Shown: positions 1-9,641, numbered from the stretch's first letter. The stretch: 64,000 nucleotides of DNA from VAXT01 sp963698015 (GCA_963698015.1 OY969109.1:2356001-2420000), one strand, 5' to 3'. Numbers and translations: made by a program. Notes: generated by a model not told the origin, from the letters alone.

Positions 1-2
1 TC

Positions 3-1076
3 GATGAGCGCGACGAGGAGCTCGTCCTCGACGTCTTGCGCTCGGGCCGGCTCTCGCTCGGGCCGGCGATCGAGCGCTTCGAGGAGCTGCTGGCCGAGCG
101 GGTCGGCGCGCCGTACGCGGCCGCGGTGTCGAGCGGGACGGCCGGGCTGCACATGCTCTGCCACATCGCGGGCGTCGAGCAGGGCGACGAGGTGATCACG
201 TCTCCGGTCGCGTTCGTGGCGACCGCGAACTGCTTCATCTTCGAAGGCGGCGTGCCGGTGTTCGCGGATGTCGACCCGCGGACGCTCAACCTCGACCCGG
301 CGGCGGTCGAGGCCGCGATCACGGAGCGCACGAAAGGGATCGTCGTCGTCGACATGTTCGGCTACCCGTGCGAGCTCGACGAGCTGCGTGCGATCGCGGA
401 GCGGCACGGGCTCTGGCTGATCGACGACTCCTGCGAGGCCCTGGGAGCGGAGTACAAGGGCGCGCCGATCGGCTCGCACGGCGTCTCGGGCGCGTTCGGC
501 TTCTATCCGAACAAGCAGATCACGACCGGCGAGGGCGGGATCGTCACGACGCACTCCGAGGAGGAGCGGGAGCTCCTCGTGAGCCTGCGCAACCAGGGCC
601 GCTCCTACGACTCGCGCTGGTTCCACCACGTGCGGCTCGGGTTCAACTACCGGATCACGGACATCCAGGCGGCGCTCGGGATCGGCCAGCTGGAGAAGCT
701 CGACCGGATGCTCGGGCTGCGCAGCGCCGCCGCTGCGCGGTACACGGAGCTGCTGGCGGGCGTCGACGGTGTCGAGCCCCCGCTCGCGGACGATGCGGAT
801 CACAAGCGTTCGTGGTTCGTCTACGTGGTCGAGCTCGCCGAGGGCGTCGATCGCGACGCGGTCGTGCAGGGCCTCTCGGCGGAGGGGATCGAGGCGGGCC
901 TCTACGTCCCGGCCGTGCATCTCCAGCCGTACATGCGCGAGCGCTACGGCTTCGGCGAAGGCGTGTGCCCGGTCGCCGAAGACGCGTGCTCGCGAACCCT
1001 CGCGCTCCCGTTCTTCCCGCAGATCGAAGCCGCCGACCAGGAGCTGGTCGTGGACGCGCTGCGGGGCGCCCTCTAG
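3..1076 (+). CDS. DegT/DnrJ/EryC1/StrS-family aminotransferase, 5'-truncated by the window edge
   Basis: PLP-dependent sugar aminotransferase of the family that converts 4-keto nucleotide sugars to amino sugars for surface glycans. The reading frame is open from base 3, so the true start lies upstream; a TTG at 36 cuts into the conserved N-terminus and is not the start. Visible signatures are SSGTAGLH near the N-terminus (cofactor phosphate pocket), the DDSCEALGAEYKG stretch with the pyridine-contacting Asp, and GFYPNKQITTGEGG with the Schiff-base Lys. The C-terminal half continues at normal length to TAG 1074-1076. The last base of the stop is the first base of a mini inverted-repeat element. 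Family assignment is secure; the sugar substrate cannot be read from this sequence. Confidence 0.9.
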   Translation, partial: DERDEELVLDVLRSGRLSLGPAIERFEELLAERVGAPYAAAVSSGTAGLHMLCHIAGVEQGDEVITSPVAFVATANCFIFEGGVPVFADVDPRTLNLDPAAVEAAITERTKGIVVVDMFGYPCELDELRAIAERHGLWLIDDSCEALGAEYKGAPIGSHGVSGAFGFYPNKQITTGEGGIVTTHSEEERELLVSLRNQGRSYDSRWFHHVRLGFNYRITDIQAALGIGQLEKLDRMLGLRSAAAARYTELLAGVDGVEPPLADDADHKRSWFVYVVELAEGVDRDAVVQGLSAEGIEAGLYVPAVHLQPYMRERYGFGEGVCPVAEDACSRTLALPFFPQIEAADQELVVDALRGAL

Positions 1077-1191
1077 GGGTCAGACCCCTTTACAAATTCG
1101 CGGCGCCGACCTCTCGACGATCCCTTTCGCTCCACGGTCGTGCTGAGTCCTGTTGCAGAGTTGGCACTGTTTCTTCGCGGGGTCTGACCCC
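1076..1191. repeat. Mini inverted-repeat element, copy A (GGGGTCAGACCCC ends)
   Basis: A 116-bp segment begins with GGGGTCAGACCCC (1076-1088) and ends with its exact reverse complement GGGGTCTGACCCC (1179-1191); each end is itself nearly palindromic. A second copy with the same ends lies at 53698-53826. The interiors are related too: ACAAATTCG versus ACAAGTCG after the left end, and CAGAGTTGGCAC versus CAGAGACGGCAC before the right end. It has no coding capacity. It starts on the last base of the aminotransferase stop codon and ends one base before the -10 box of the next gene. It looks like a non-autonomous MITE or REPIN-type element. Confidence 0.8.
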
Positions 1192-1192
1192 G

Positions 1193-1198
1193 TAGAGT
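1193..1198 (+). promoter_or_regulatory. -10 box TAGAGT for a leaderless start at 1206
   Basis: TAGAGT sits seven bases before ATG 1206, the spacing seen at many starts in this window (TANNNT-N6/7-start), so the transcript probably begins at or next to the start codon. No Shine-Dalgarno is present. The box directly abuts the right end of the mini element, which therefore occupies the place of any -35 region. Confidence 0.5.
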
Positions 1199-1205
1199 TC
1201 CGCTC

Positions 1206-1562
1206 ATGGCGGACGCTGGCCGGATGATCTTCCTCGGCTTCGGCAAGTACGCGCGGGCGGACAAGATCTACGCCGTCGAGCCGATCGTCGGCAAGGAGCG
1301 AGGGGGAGGGCACCGCACCCGGGTCTGGATCGAGGGCGTTCCCGACCCGATCATCGCCGGCCGCACCGAGCGCACGATCCTCCACGACATGGGCCAGGAC
1401 GCCGCGATGAGCGCGCCGATCATCGACGAGGCGCTCAAGCTCGCGGAACGGATCGTCGAGGACGCCGACAAGGGACGCGTCGACCTGAACGACCTCGGCC
1501 GCCGCGCGCGCCGCCTGCTCGAGAAGACATCCCGTCCGACCGACGGCGAACAGCTCTTCTGA
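1206..1562 (+). CDS. RemA/DUF370-like small protein
   Basis: A 118-aa soluble protein. The N-terminus has the FLGFGKYARADKIYAVEPI pattern followed by a basic HRTRVWIEG turn and IIAGRTERTIL. This resembles the RemA/RemB (DUF370) fold, in which IGFGN..., A.RI.AI... and GRRTRAV... occur in the same order; RemA is a DNA-binding regulator of matrix genes in Bacillus. Here the fold is followed by about 60 extra residues predicted to be helical (EALKLAERIVEDADKGRVDL). The ATG is preceded by TAGAGT-N7 and no ribosome site, so translation is probably leaderless. Its stop overlaps the apparent CTG start of the MFS gene. The family call rests on pattern recognition; it could instead be a lineage-specific regulator. 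Confidence 0.45.
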   Translation: MADAGRMIFLGFGKYARADKIYAVEPIVGKERGGGHRTRVWIEGVPDPIIAGRTERTILHDMGQDAAMSAPIIDEALKLAERIVEDADKGRVDLNDLGRRARRLLEKTSRPTDGEQLF

Positions 1563-2839
1563 GCGACCTCGGTCGTCCTGATCCCGAGGAGGCCCGCCGC
1601 GGGCTCTTCGCGCGGATCGCCGTTGACATCCGTCCGCTCCGGAGCTCGCGCGCCTTCAGGCGCCTCTGGTTCGGGACGGGCATCTCGGCGATCGGAAGCC
1701 AGATCACGACCGTCGCGATCCCGTTCCAGCTCTACGACCTGACCGGCTCGACACTCCTCGTCGGCCTGCTCGGGATCGCCGCCCTCGTCCCGCTGCTCGT
1801 CGTCCCGATCTACGGCGGAGCGGTCGCGGACGCCGTCGACCGCCGCCGGATGCTCCTCTTCTCGGATCTCGCGCTGCTCCTGGTGACGGTCGGCCTCCTC
1901 GTCAACGCCATGCTCCCGAGCCCGCACATCTGGGCGCTCTACGCGGGCGAGACGCTCGGCACGGCCGCCTACGGATTCCAACGGCCGGCGCGCAACGCAC
2001 TCACGCCCAGGCTCGTCGGAGAGGAACAGCTGCTGGCCGCGATCGCCGTCGAGGACGTCATCTTCACGCTGGCCCGCGTCGCCGGCCCCGCGCTCGCCGG
2101 AGTCCTGATCGCGGTCTTCGGCCTGCCCGGGGCCTACGGGATCGACCTCGCCACCTTCGGCGCCTCGCTGCTCGCGATCTGGCTGCTCCCGTCGATTCCT
2201 GCTCCGCCGGACGCCGATCGACCCAGCCTGCGCTCGATCATCGAAGGCTTCCGGTACGTGGCACACCGAAAAGTGCTGCTCGGGATCTTCATCGTCGACG
2301 CGAACGCGATGATCTTCGGGATGCCGAGAGCGGTCTTTCCCGCATTCGCAGCCAAGCTGGGCGGCGGCCCCACCGTCCTCGGCTTCATGTACTCGTCCCT
2401 CTTCGCCGGCGCGCTGGTGGCCTCGCTCGTCTCGGGCTGGATGAGCTCCGTTCGCCGCCAGGGTGTCGCCGTATGCCTGGCCGCCGGCGCCTGGGGCGTC
2501 GCGATCGCGCTCGTCGGCTTCGCCCAGTCGATCTGGCTCGCCCTCTTGCTGCTCGCGGTCGCAGGCGCCGCCGACTTCGTCAGCGCCGTGCTGCGCTCCA
2601 ACATCCTGCTCTCCGTGACCCCGGACTCCTTGCGCGGCCGTCTCTCCGGGATCGAGCTCGCCCAGGTCGCAGGCGCTCCGGAGATCGGAAACGTCGAAGC
2701 CGGAGTCGTCGCCTCGTTGGCCGGGGTGCGTGCGTCGATCGTCTCGGGCGGCCTCCTGAGCGTGCTCGGCACCGCTATCTGCGCGATCGCCCTCCCCGCG
2801 CTGATCCGCTACGACGCCCGCGACCCGCACGCAGAATGA
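1559..2839 (+). CDS. MFS transporter, EntS/multidrug-efflux type
   Basis: Twelve-helix major-facilitator permease of about 426 aa, probably exporting a drug or siderophore-like compound. The first ATG in frame (1850) would delete helix 1 and part of helix 2. The frame upstream encodes FRRLWFGTGISAIGSQITTVAIPFQLYDLTGS, the typical start of EntS-like permeases, and stays open to CTG 1559 with no ATG, GTG or TTG between. CTG overlaps the preceding stop as CTGA, just as ATGA joins this gene to the next one, so I take CTG 1559 as the start. GGAVADAVDRRRM is the loop 2-3 signature (GxxaDrxdRrR). The gene is coupled to the downstream DNA glycosylase by a 4-bp overlap. Confidence 0.8.
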   Translation: MSDLGRPDPEEARRGLFARIAVDIRPLRSSRAFRRLWFGTGISAIGSQITTVAIPFQLYDLTGSTLLVGLLGIAALVPLLVVPIYGGAVADAVDRRRMLLFSDLALLLVTVGLLVNAMLPSPHIWALYAGETLGTAAYGFQRPARNALTPRLVGEEQLLAAIAVEDVIFTLARVAGPALAGVLIAVFGLPGAYGIDLATFGASLLAIWLLPSIPAPPDADRPSLRSIIEGFRYVAHRKVLLGIFIVDANAMIFGMPRAVFPAFAAKLGGGPTVLGFMYSSLFAGALVASLVSGWMSSVRRQGVAVCLAAGAWGVAIALVGFAQSIWLALLLLAVAGAADFVSAVLRSNILLSVTPDSLRGRLSGIELAQVAGAPEIGNVEAGVVASLAGVRASIVSGGLLSVLGTAICAIALPALIRYDARDPHAE

Positions 2840-3402
2840 AGCTCCGCCGCTCCTTCTTCGCGCGCAGCGTGCACGAGGTGGCGCCGGAGCTCGTCGGCGC
2901 GACGCTGCTCGTCGACGGCGTCGGCGGGAAGATCGTCGAGGTCGAGGCCTACGACCACGAGGACCCGGCAGCGCACAGCTACGGTGGGCCCACGGCGAGA
3001 AACGCCTCGATGTTCGGCCCGCCCGGCCGCGCGTACGTGTACCGGTCGTACGGCGTCCACTGGTGCCTGAACTTCGTCTGCGAAGCGGCGAGCGCCGCCC
3101 TGATCCGCGCACTCGAGCCGACGAAGGGGCTCGAGACGATGGCCGCGCGCCGAGGGACGACCGAGCCGAGGCTGCTGGCCGCAGGCCCGGGCCGCCTCAC
3201 GCAGGCGCTCGGCCTGACCGGCGAGCACGACGGGCTCCCGCTCGACAAACCGCCGTTCGCGCTCTACGCGGCCGGCGACGTCGAGATCGCCGTCGGCCCC
3301 CGCATCGGCATCACGAAAGCCGCGGATGTCCCTTGGCGCTACGGCGACGCAGGCTCCCCGTACCTCAGCAGACCGATCAAGCGGCCGCGACCGCGATCCT
3401 GA
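2836..3402 (+). CDS. mpg: 3-methyladenine DNA glycosylase (AAG/MPG family)
   Basis: Monofunctional base-excision enzyme that removes alkylated purines. At 188 aa it has the usual bacterial AAG length. Visible motifs are FFARSVHEVAPELVGATLL at the N-terminus, IVEVEAYDHEDPAAHS with the catalytic Glu, TARNASMFGPPGRAYVYRSYGVHWCLNFV (DNA-intercalating and active-site region), and LLAAGPGRLTQALGL. The ATG at 2836 overlaps the stop of the MFS gene (ATGA), implying translational coupling. The 3' end overlaps the convergent PBP gene by 26 bp. The longer reading of this frame upstream is only the MFS gene read out of frame. Confidence 0.93.
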   Translation: MKLRRSFFARSVHEVAPELVGATLLVDGVGGKIVEVEAYDHEDPAAHSYGGPTARNASMFGPPGRAYVYRSYGVHWCLNFVCEAASAALIRALEPTKGLETMAARRGTTEPRLLAAGPGRLTQALGLTGEHDGLPLDKPPFALYAAGDVEIAVGPRIGITKAADVPWRYGDAGSPYLSRPIKRPRPRS

Positions 3403-5812
3403 CGTGCATCCCGGGCGCGGCCGCGACGCCCGCCCGCGGCAGCTGGAAGACCACATGCCCCGGCTGGCCTTTGTCCGTCTGCTCGACGTCGACCTTCAGC
3501 CCTCGCCGCTCGCACTTCCTCTGCGCGCGCCCGACGGGCAGCCCGATCAGCCGCGGCACGACCCCGTGCGTCGGCTTCGCCACGACGAGCGTCACGTGGT
3601 CGTACGCCGACAGACGCCCCTTGCTCGGCTTCTGGCCGAGCACGATGTCGAGCTTCTGCCCGGGCCGCGCGACCTTGTAGACGATCGACGGCGTGAGCGG
3701 CTGCCCGGCGAGCCGCGCGCGGGCGGCCTGCACCGGCTGCCCGATCAGATCCGGAACCTCGACCTCGTTCAGCTTGCAGTTCGCAGTCCGGCTCGGCTCC
3801 TGCCCGTCGAAGAAGAGCAGGCTCCGCGCGAAGTGGCACCGCCCGTTGTCGAGCTGGAGCAGGCCGTCGCGGAGGACGGCCTCGTGCGGAGAGCCGTACG
3901 GGATATAGGTGGACGGGAACGACTCCGGCTGATCCTTCAGATACGGCAGCGCTTTCTCCATGAACGTGTGCCAGATCTCCGCCGGGAAAGTCCCGCCGGC
4001 AACCGGATCGCCGTGGTACTCGGTTTCCATCGGCTTCAGCTCGCGCGGGTAGCCGACCCAGACGGCGACGGTCAGCTGCGGGACGTAGCCGACGAACCAC
4101 GCGTCGCCGTAGTTCTCGGTCGTCCCGGTCTTGCCCGCGACGGGGCGGTCGCCGAGAGCCGCGCGATGGCCGGTGCCCTCGGTGACGACCTTCTGCAGGA
4201 TCGAGTTCAGGATCGCCGTCTTCGTCGGGCTGAGGACGCGGTGCGCAACGACCGCGTTCTTGTTCTTCCCGATCTGCGTGATCGCCCGCGGCTCGTTGCC
4301 TAGGATCGAGCCGTCGATCCGGTTGCCGTTGTTCGCGAACGTCGAGTAGGCACGCGCCATCTCGAGCGGGTTCGCGGCCTCAGCGCCGAGCCCGATCGCG
4401 AAGTAGCTGTTCAGCTTGCTCTGGATGCCGGCGTTGCGCGCCATCTTCGCGACGTTCTGCGGCCCGACGGTCGAAGTCAGCTGCGCGTAGACGGAGTTGT
4501 CGGAGTGAACCGTCGCCGAGGTGAGGTCGATCGAGCCGAGATACTCGCCCTCGTAGTTGTTCACCTGCCAGAGCTTGTCGCCGAGCGGGATCACGACCGG
4601 GTGCGAGGTGAAGTGCGTCGCGGGGGAGATGCCTTCGTCGAGCGCGGTCGCGAGCACGAACGGCTTGAAGGCGGAGCCCGGCTGCCGCTCGCCCTGCACG
4701 GCGAGGTTGAACTGGCTCTCGCGGTAGCTCGACCCGCCGACCATCGCCAGCACGTCGCCTCGCTTGGGATCGATCGCGACGAGCGCGGCCTGTGGCCCGT
4801 TCGGGTCGCTCAGCACCTTGGAGATTGCCTTGCGGGCCATCTTCTGGAGGCCGAGGTCGAGCGTCGTGTGGATGCGGAGCCCGCCGCCGAACACGGCTCC
4901 CGGCCCGTAGTCCGGATTGGAGACCAGCTGCTCTTTGACGTAGTTGATGAAGTACTGGCCCTGGGTCTCGCGCGTCCCGGGCAGCCGGACCTTGTCGGGC
5001 GCCGGCAGCGCGGCGCTGCGGGCCGCGTGGTACTGGTCGGCCGCGATGATCCCCTGCTGGAGCATCTGGTCGAGGACGACCCGGCGCCGCTCCTTCGCCG
5101 CCTTCGGGTTCGTGACCGGGTCGAAGAGCGACGGGTCCCGCGGGATCCCTGCGAGGAGCGCCGCCTCGGGAAGCGTCAGCTTGCTCGCGGGCTTCTGGAA
5201 GTACGTCAGCGCCGCCTGGCCGATCCCGTATGCGCCGTTCCCGAAGTAGATCGTGTTCAGGTACGCGGTCAGGATCCAGTCCTTGTCGTCGCGGTGCCGC
5301 TGCTCGAGCTGCCACGCGAGCGCCGCTTCCTTCAGCTTGCGCGCGATCGAGCGGTTGTCGGCCACGTAGGCGTTCTTGATGAACTGCTGCGTGATCGTCG
5401 AGCCGCCCTGGACGACGGACTTGTGCTCGATGTCCGCGAGCAGCGCACGTCCGATCGCGTGCAGGTCGACGCCGTTGTGCTCGTAGAAGCGCTTGTCCTC
5501 GATCGCGACGATCGCCTGCTTCATGATCGGCGCGATCTGATCGTGTTTGAGGATGACGCGGCTCTCCTTGCCGCGGAGCACCGCGAGCACGTTGTCGTTC
5601 CGGTCGTAGATGTAGCCGTCGTGCGCGATCTTCCGCTGGTGCGCGGGGTCGTACTGCGGGAGCTGGCTCGCGATCGCGGTCATCAGGCCGAACATGAACG
5701 AGGCGAGCGCGAAGACGCCCAGCACCAGGACGAGTGCCAGGAGACGGAGCTTGCGAATGCGGCGCCCGTTCGTCTTGCGCGCCGGCTCGGGTCTTTCGCG
5801 TCGGAAACGCAA
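3377..5812 (-). CDS. Class A penicillin-binding protein with C-terminal PASTA domains
   Basis: Bifunctional peptidoglycan synthase of 811 aa, anchored by one N-terminal membrane helix (about residues 24-48). The GT51 glycosyltransferase domain shows EDKRFYEHNGVD and GGSTITQQFIKN. The transpeptidase shows GSAFKP (SxxK serine), SDNSVYAQ (SxN) and KTGTT. After residue about 650 there are two PASTA-like segments (VEVPDLIGQPVQAARARL and VVPRLIGLPVGRAQRKCERRGL), typical of actinobacterial PBPs that sense muropeptides. The start is TTG 5812, seven bases after a -10 box on this strand that is part of the palindrome AGTCTAGACT shared with tyrS. The 3' end overlaps mpg. Confidence 0.93.
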   Translation of the reverse strand: MRFRRERPEPARKTNGRRIRKLRLLALVLVLGVFALASFMFGLMTAIASQLPQYDPAHQRKIAHDGYIYDRNDNVLAVLRGKESRVILKHDQIAPIMKQAIVAIEDKRFYEHNGVDLHAIGRALLADIEHKSVVQGGSTITQQFIKNAYVADNRSIARKLKEAALAWQLEQRHRDDKDWILTAYLNTIYFGNGAYGIGQAALTYFQKPASKLTLPEAALLAGIPRDPSLFDPVTNPKAAKERRRVVLDQMLQQGIIAADQYHAARSAALPAPDKVRLPGTRETQGQYFINYVKEQLVSNPDYGPGAVFGGGLRIHTTLDLGLQKMARKAISKVLSDPNGPQAALVAIDPKRGDVLAMVGGSSYRESQFNLAVQGERQPGSAFKPFVLATALDEGISPATHFTSHPVVIPLGDKLWQVNNYEGEYLGSIDLTSATVHSDNSVYAQLTSTVGPQNVAKMARNAGIQSKLNSYFAIGLGAEAANPLEMARAYSTFANNGNRIDGSILGNEPRAITQIGKNKNAVVAHRVLSPTKTAILNSILQKVVTEGTGHRAALGDRPVAGKTGTTENYGDAWFVGYVPQLTVAVWVGYPRELKPMETEYHGDPVAGGTFPAEIWHTFMEKALPYLKDQPESFPSTYIPYGSPHEAVLRDGLLQLDNGRCHFARSLLFFDGQEPSRTANCKLNEVEVPDLIGQPVQAARARLAGQPLTPSIVYKVARPGQKLDIVLGQKPSKGRLSAYDHVTLVVAKPTHGVVPRLIGLPVGRAQRKCERRGLKVDVEQTDKGQPGHVVFQLPRAGVAAAPGMHVRIAVAAA

Positions 5813-5819
5813 GAGGCGG

Positions 5820-5829
5820 AGTCTAGACT
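5820..5829. promoter_or_regulatory. Palindromic bidirectional -10, AGTCTAGACT, for PBP and tyrS
   Basis: AGTCTAGACT is a perfect palindrome that contains TAGACT on both strands. On the plus strand TAGACT (5824-5829) lies 6 nt before GTG 5836 of tyrS. On the minus strand TAGACT (5825-5820) lies 7 nt before TTG 5812 of the PBP. Neither start has a Shine-Dalgarno, so both transcripts are probably leaderless and fire from one symmetric site. Confidence 0.6.
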
Positions 5830-5835
5830 CGCTGC

Positions 5836-6981
5836 GTGGAGATCGCGGACCTCACCCGCAACGCAACCGCCGTGCTTCCGGAGGGCGCGCTCGAGGAGAA
5901 GCTGAAGCTGGGACGACCGCTGCGCGTGAAGCTCGGGATCGACGTCACGGCACCTGACGTGACCCTCGGGAACGGCGTGCCGCTGCGCCGCATGCGGGCC
6001 TTCCAGGATGAGGGACACATCGGCGTGCTGATCGTCGGCGACTACACGACGCGGATCGGCGATCCGTCCGGACGCAAGACCGAGCGGCCGATGATCGAGC
6101 CCGAGGTGATCGATGCAAACGCGCAGTGCTACTTCGAGGCCGCGTCGACGATCATCGACCCGGAGCGCACGGAGCTCCGTTTCAACAGCGAGTGGCTGAG
6201 CAAGCTCGACTTCGCCGAGATCCTGCGCCTGACGAGGACGACCACCGTCGCGCGGATCCTCGAGCGCGACGACTTCCACAAGCGCTTCGGCGCGAACGAG
6301 CCGATCTCCATCTCCGAGCTCCTGTATCCGATGATGCAGGCCTATGACTCCGTCGCCGTCGAGGCGGACGTCGAGCTCGGCGGCACCGACCAGACGTACA
6401 ACCTGCTGATGGGCCGCGAGGTGATGGCCGCGTACGGCCTCGAGCCCCAGGTCGCGCTGACCGTCGCGTATCTCGACAGCTGGGACGGCACTGGCATGAG
6501 CGCCTCGCGCGGGAACTACATCGGGTTGCGGGAGGCGCCCGAGGAGCAGTTCGGCAAGACGATGCGGATCCCCGACTCGCTGCTCGAGCAGTGGTTCAGG
6601 CTCCTGCTGGAAACGGAGCCGCCGGCCGGCGACCCGATGCAGGCGAAGCTCGAGCTCGCGCGCTTCATCGTGCGCCGTTCGCATGGAGAGGAGGCCGCAC
6701 AGGCCGCGGAGGAGCACTTCACGCGCGTGGTCCGTGAAGGCGCGGCGCCGGACGAGGTGCCCGAGGTGGTGCTCGCAGGCGACGGCGAAGTTCATCTGCC
6801 TGCGCTCCTGGTCGAGCACCTCGGGATCGGCTCCACGAGCGAGGCGCGCCGTCTTATCTCCCAGGGCGCGATCAAGGTGAACGGCGAGGCGGTCAGCGAC
6901 CTCGACCTGCCGCTGGAGGCGCTCGACGGGGCGCTCGTACAGGCCGGAAAGCGTCGTTTCATGCGCTTTCGCGCCGCTTGA
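5836..6981 (+). CDS. tyrS: Tyrosyl-tRNA synthetase
   Basis: Class I aminoacyl-tRNA synthetase charging tRNA-Tyr, 381 aa. The Rossmann domain has KLGIDVTAPDVTLGN (HIGH-motif region), GDYTTRIGDPSGR, the tyrosine pocket around MMQAYDSVAVEADVELGGTDQTYNLLMGRE, and GMSASRGNYIGL at the KMSKS position, where both lysines are replaced. The C-terminus is an S4 RNA-binding domain (ARRLISQGAIKVNGEAVSDLDL). The GTG start is preceded by TAGACT-N6 with no ribosome site. The stop codon overlaps the -35 element of the rRNA promoter. Confidence 0.93.
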   Translation: MEIADLTRNATAVLPEGALEEKLKLGRPLRVKLGIDVTAPDVTLGNGVPLRRMRAFQDEGHIGVLIVGDYTTRIGDPSGRKTERPMIEPEVIDANAQCYFEAASTIIDPERTELRFNSEWLSKLDFAEILRLTRTTTVARILERDDFHKRFGANEPISISELLYPMMQAYDSVAVEADVELGGTDQTYNLLMGREVMAAYGLEPQVALTVAYLDSWDGTGMSASRGNYIGLREAPEEQFGKTMRIPDSLLEQWFRLLLETEPPAGDPMQAKLELARFIVRRSHGEEAAQAAEEHFTRVVREGAAPDEVPEVVLAGDGEVHLPALLVEHLGIGSTSEARRLISQGAIKVNGEAVSDLDLPLEALDGALVQAGKRRFMRFRAA

Positions 6982-7005
6982 CACCCCCCTTGGTGCTGCT
7001 ACCAT
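6978..7005 (+). promoter_or_regulatory. Probable rRNA operon promoter
   Basis: TTGACA (6978-6983) and TACCAT (7000-7005) are separated by 16 bp, the best -35/-10 match upstream of the 16S gene. The -35 box lies inside the last codons of tyrS. The expected start is near 7012, about 315 nt before mature 16S RNA. A terminator-like hairpin lies between this promoter and the rRNA. Confidence 0.6.
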
Positions 7006-7093
7006 TCGTCGGCTGCTCGATGAGCGGCGTAAGACGGTCCCTGTAACTCGACACTGGAGCGCCTTCGGACGCACTCGGATACGACGCAAGTAC

Positions 7094-7136
7094 CCGACAC
7101 CTCTGGAGGCCTCTGGCGCGAGTCGGAGGCTTTTTT
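7094..7136 (+). terminator. Intrinsic terminator-like hairpin in the rRNA leader
   Basis: GCCTC (7109-7113) pairs with GAGGC (7126-7130) and is followed at once by six T residues (7131-7136). An alternative outer stem pairs CCGAC (7094-7098) with GTCGG (7122-7126). The hairpin is about 100 nt downstream of the likely transcription start and before boxA. It could terminate tyrS read-through, define a small RNA of about 125 nt, or act as an attenuator for rRNA synthesis. The leader bases 7012-7093 hold further small hairpins (for example a CUUCGG loop near 7061-7067) but no ORF I trust. Confidence 0.6.
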
Positions 7137-7156
7137 ACGCCCCTCGCACAGCAACG

Positions 7157-7178
7157 GTCTTTGAAAACTCAACAGCGT
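7157..7178 (+). promoter_or_regulatory. rRNA leader boxA and 5' strand of the 16S processing stem
   Basis: GTCTTTGAAAAC (7157-7168) matches the actinobacterial antitermination boxA. AAAACTCAACAGCGT (7164-7178) is the exact complement of ACGCTGTTGAGTTTT (8981-8995) in the spacer, a 15-bp stem that would loop out the 16S precursor for RNase III-type cleavage. Confidence 0.75.
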
Positions 7179-7326
7179 GAAACGTCGAGACCTCGAGTCG
7201 TCACACCGACTCGGGGCTTATTAACTCGTCATGCCCTCGATCCTGAGGGTGATGACCTTTGAGCTCCAAGCTCATCGCGAACAAAGCTGTCTAGCCGGCT
7301 CTTTCGAGGGCCGCGTGACAACCAAC

Positions 7327-8874
<1,548 letters not shown>

Positions 8875-9065
8875 CTAGGGAATCCGGAGCCATTACTCCG
8901 GAGGCTCCTGGCCCGTTGATGGAAGTTTCTTTCCGTCCGGAATACCAGGTCGCCTAGAAGTACGTCGACCTCGACGTCTAACGCTGTTGAGTTTTGAGAG
9001 ACCGCTGCCAAGGCGGTCTACGCGCACCTTGAAAACTCCATAGCGGCAACACACGTGTTCTTTTC
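8875..9065 (+). other. 16S-23S spacer without tRNA genes; contains processing-stem strands
   Basis: The 191-bp spacer contains no tRNA-Ile or tRNA-Ala. It has the 3' strand of the 16S processing stem (8981-8995), a GACCGC/GCGGTC hairpin near 9000-9018, a second boxA-like CTTGAAAAC, and the 5' strands of the 23S stem: AAAACTCCATAGC (9032-9044) pairs with 12809-12821, and ACACGTGTTC (9051-9060) pairs with 12794-12803. Confidence 0.8.
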
Positions 9066-9593
9066 GATCAAGAGAACAAGGGCACACGGTGGATGCCTTG
9101 GCGCTGAGAGCCGATGAAGGACGTGGGCGGCTGCGATAAGCCCGGTGGAGATGCTGACCAATCGATGATGCCGGGATGTCCGAATGGGGAAACCTACGTG
9201 CGGTAATGCGCGCGTGGCTCGGCCTGAATACATAGGGCCGAGCTCGGTAAGCGGGCGAACTGAAACATCTTAGTAGCCCGAGGAAAGGAAAGAAATCTCG
9301 ACTCCCTGAGTAGTGGCGAGCGAAAGGGGATCAGCCCAAACTCGAGTGATGTGATAGGCGGCAGCCGTTGTCACTCGAGGGTTGTAGGACCTGCCTTGAT
9401 CCGTCTGCCGGCGGGTCGGGAAGTTACAAAGTCACGCGTTAGTCGAAGCGAATGGAAAGTCGCACCACAGCGGGTAACAGTCCCGTAGACGAAAACGCGA
9501 GGCCTTCCTTGGTAGGTACCTGAGTACGGCCGGGCACGGGAAACCCGGTCGGAATTTGCGGGGACCACTCCGTAAGGCTAAGTACTCCTCAGC

Positions 9594-9641
<48 letters not shown>

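Noticed and set aside
5683..7089. A 468-aa minus-strand ORF over tyrS
   Set aside because: Antisense shadow of tyrS with arginine-rich low-complexity translation; tyrS motifs are unambiguous.
8875..9065. tRNA genes in the 16S-23S spacer
   Set aside because: No tRNA-like cloverleaf or TTCGANNC T-loop is present.
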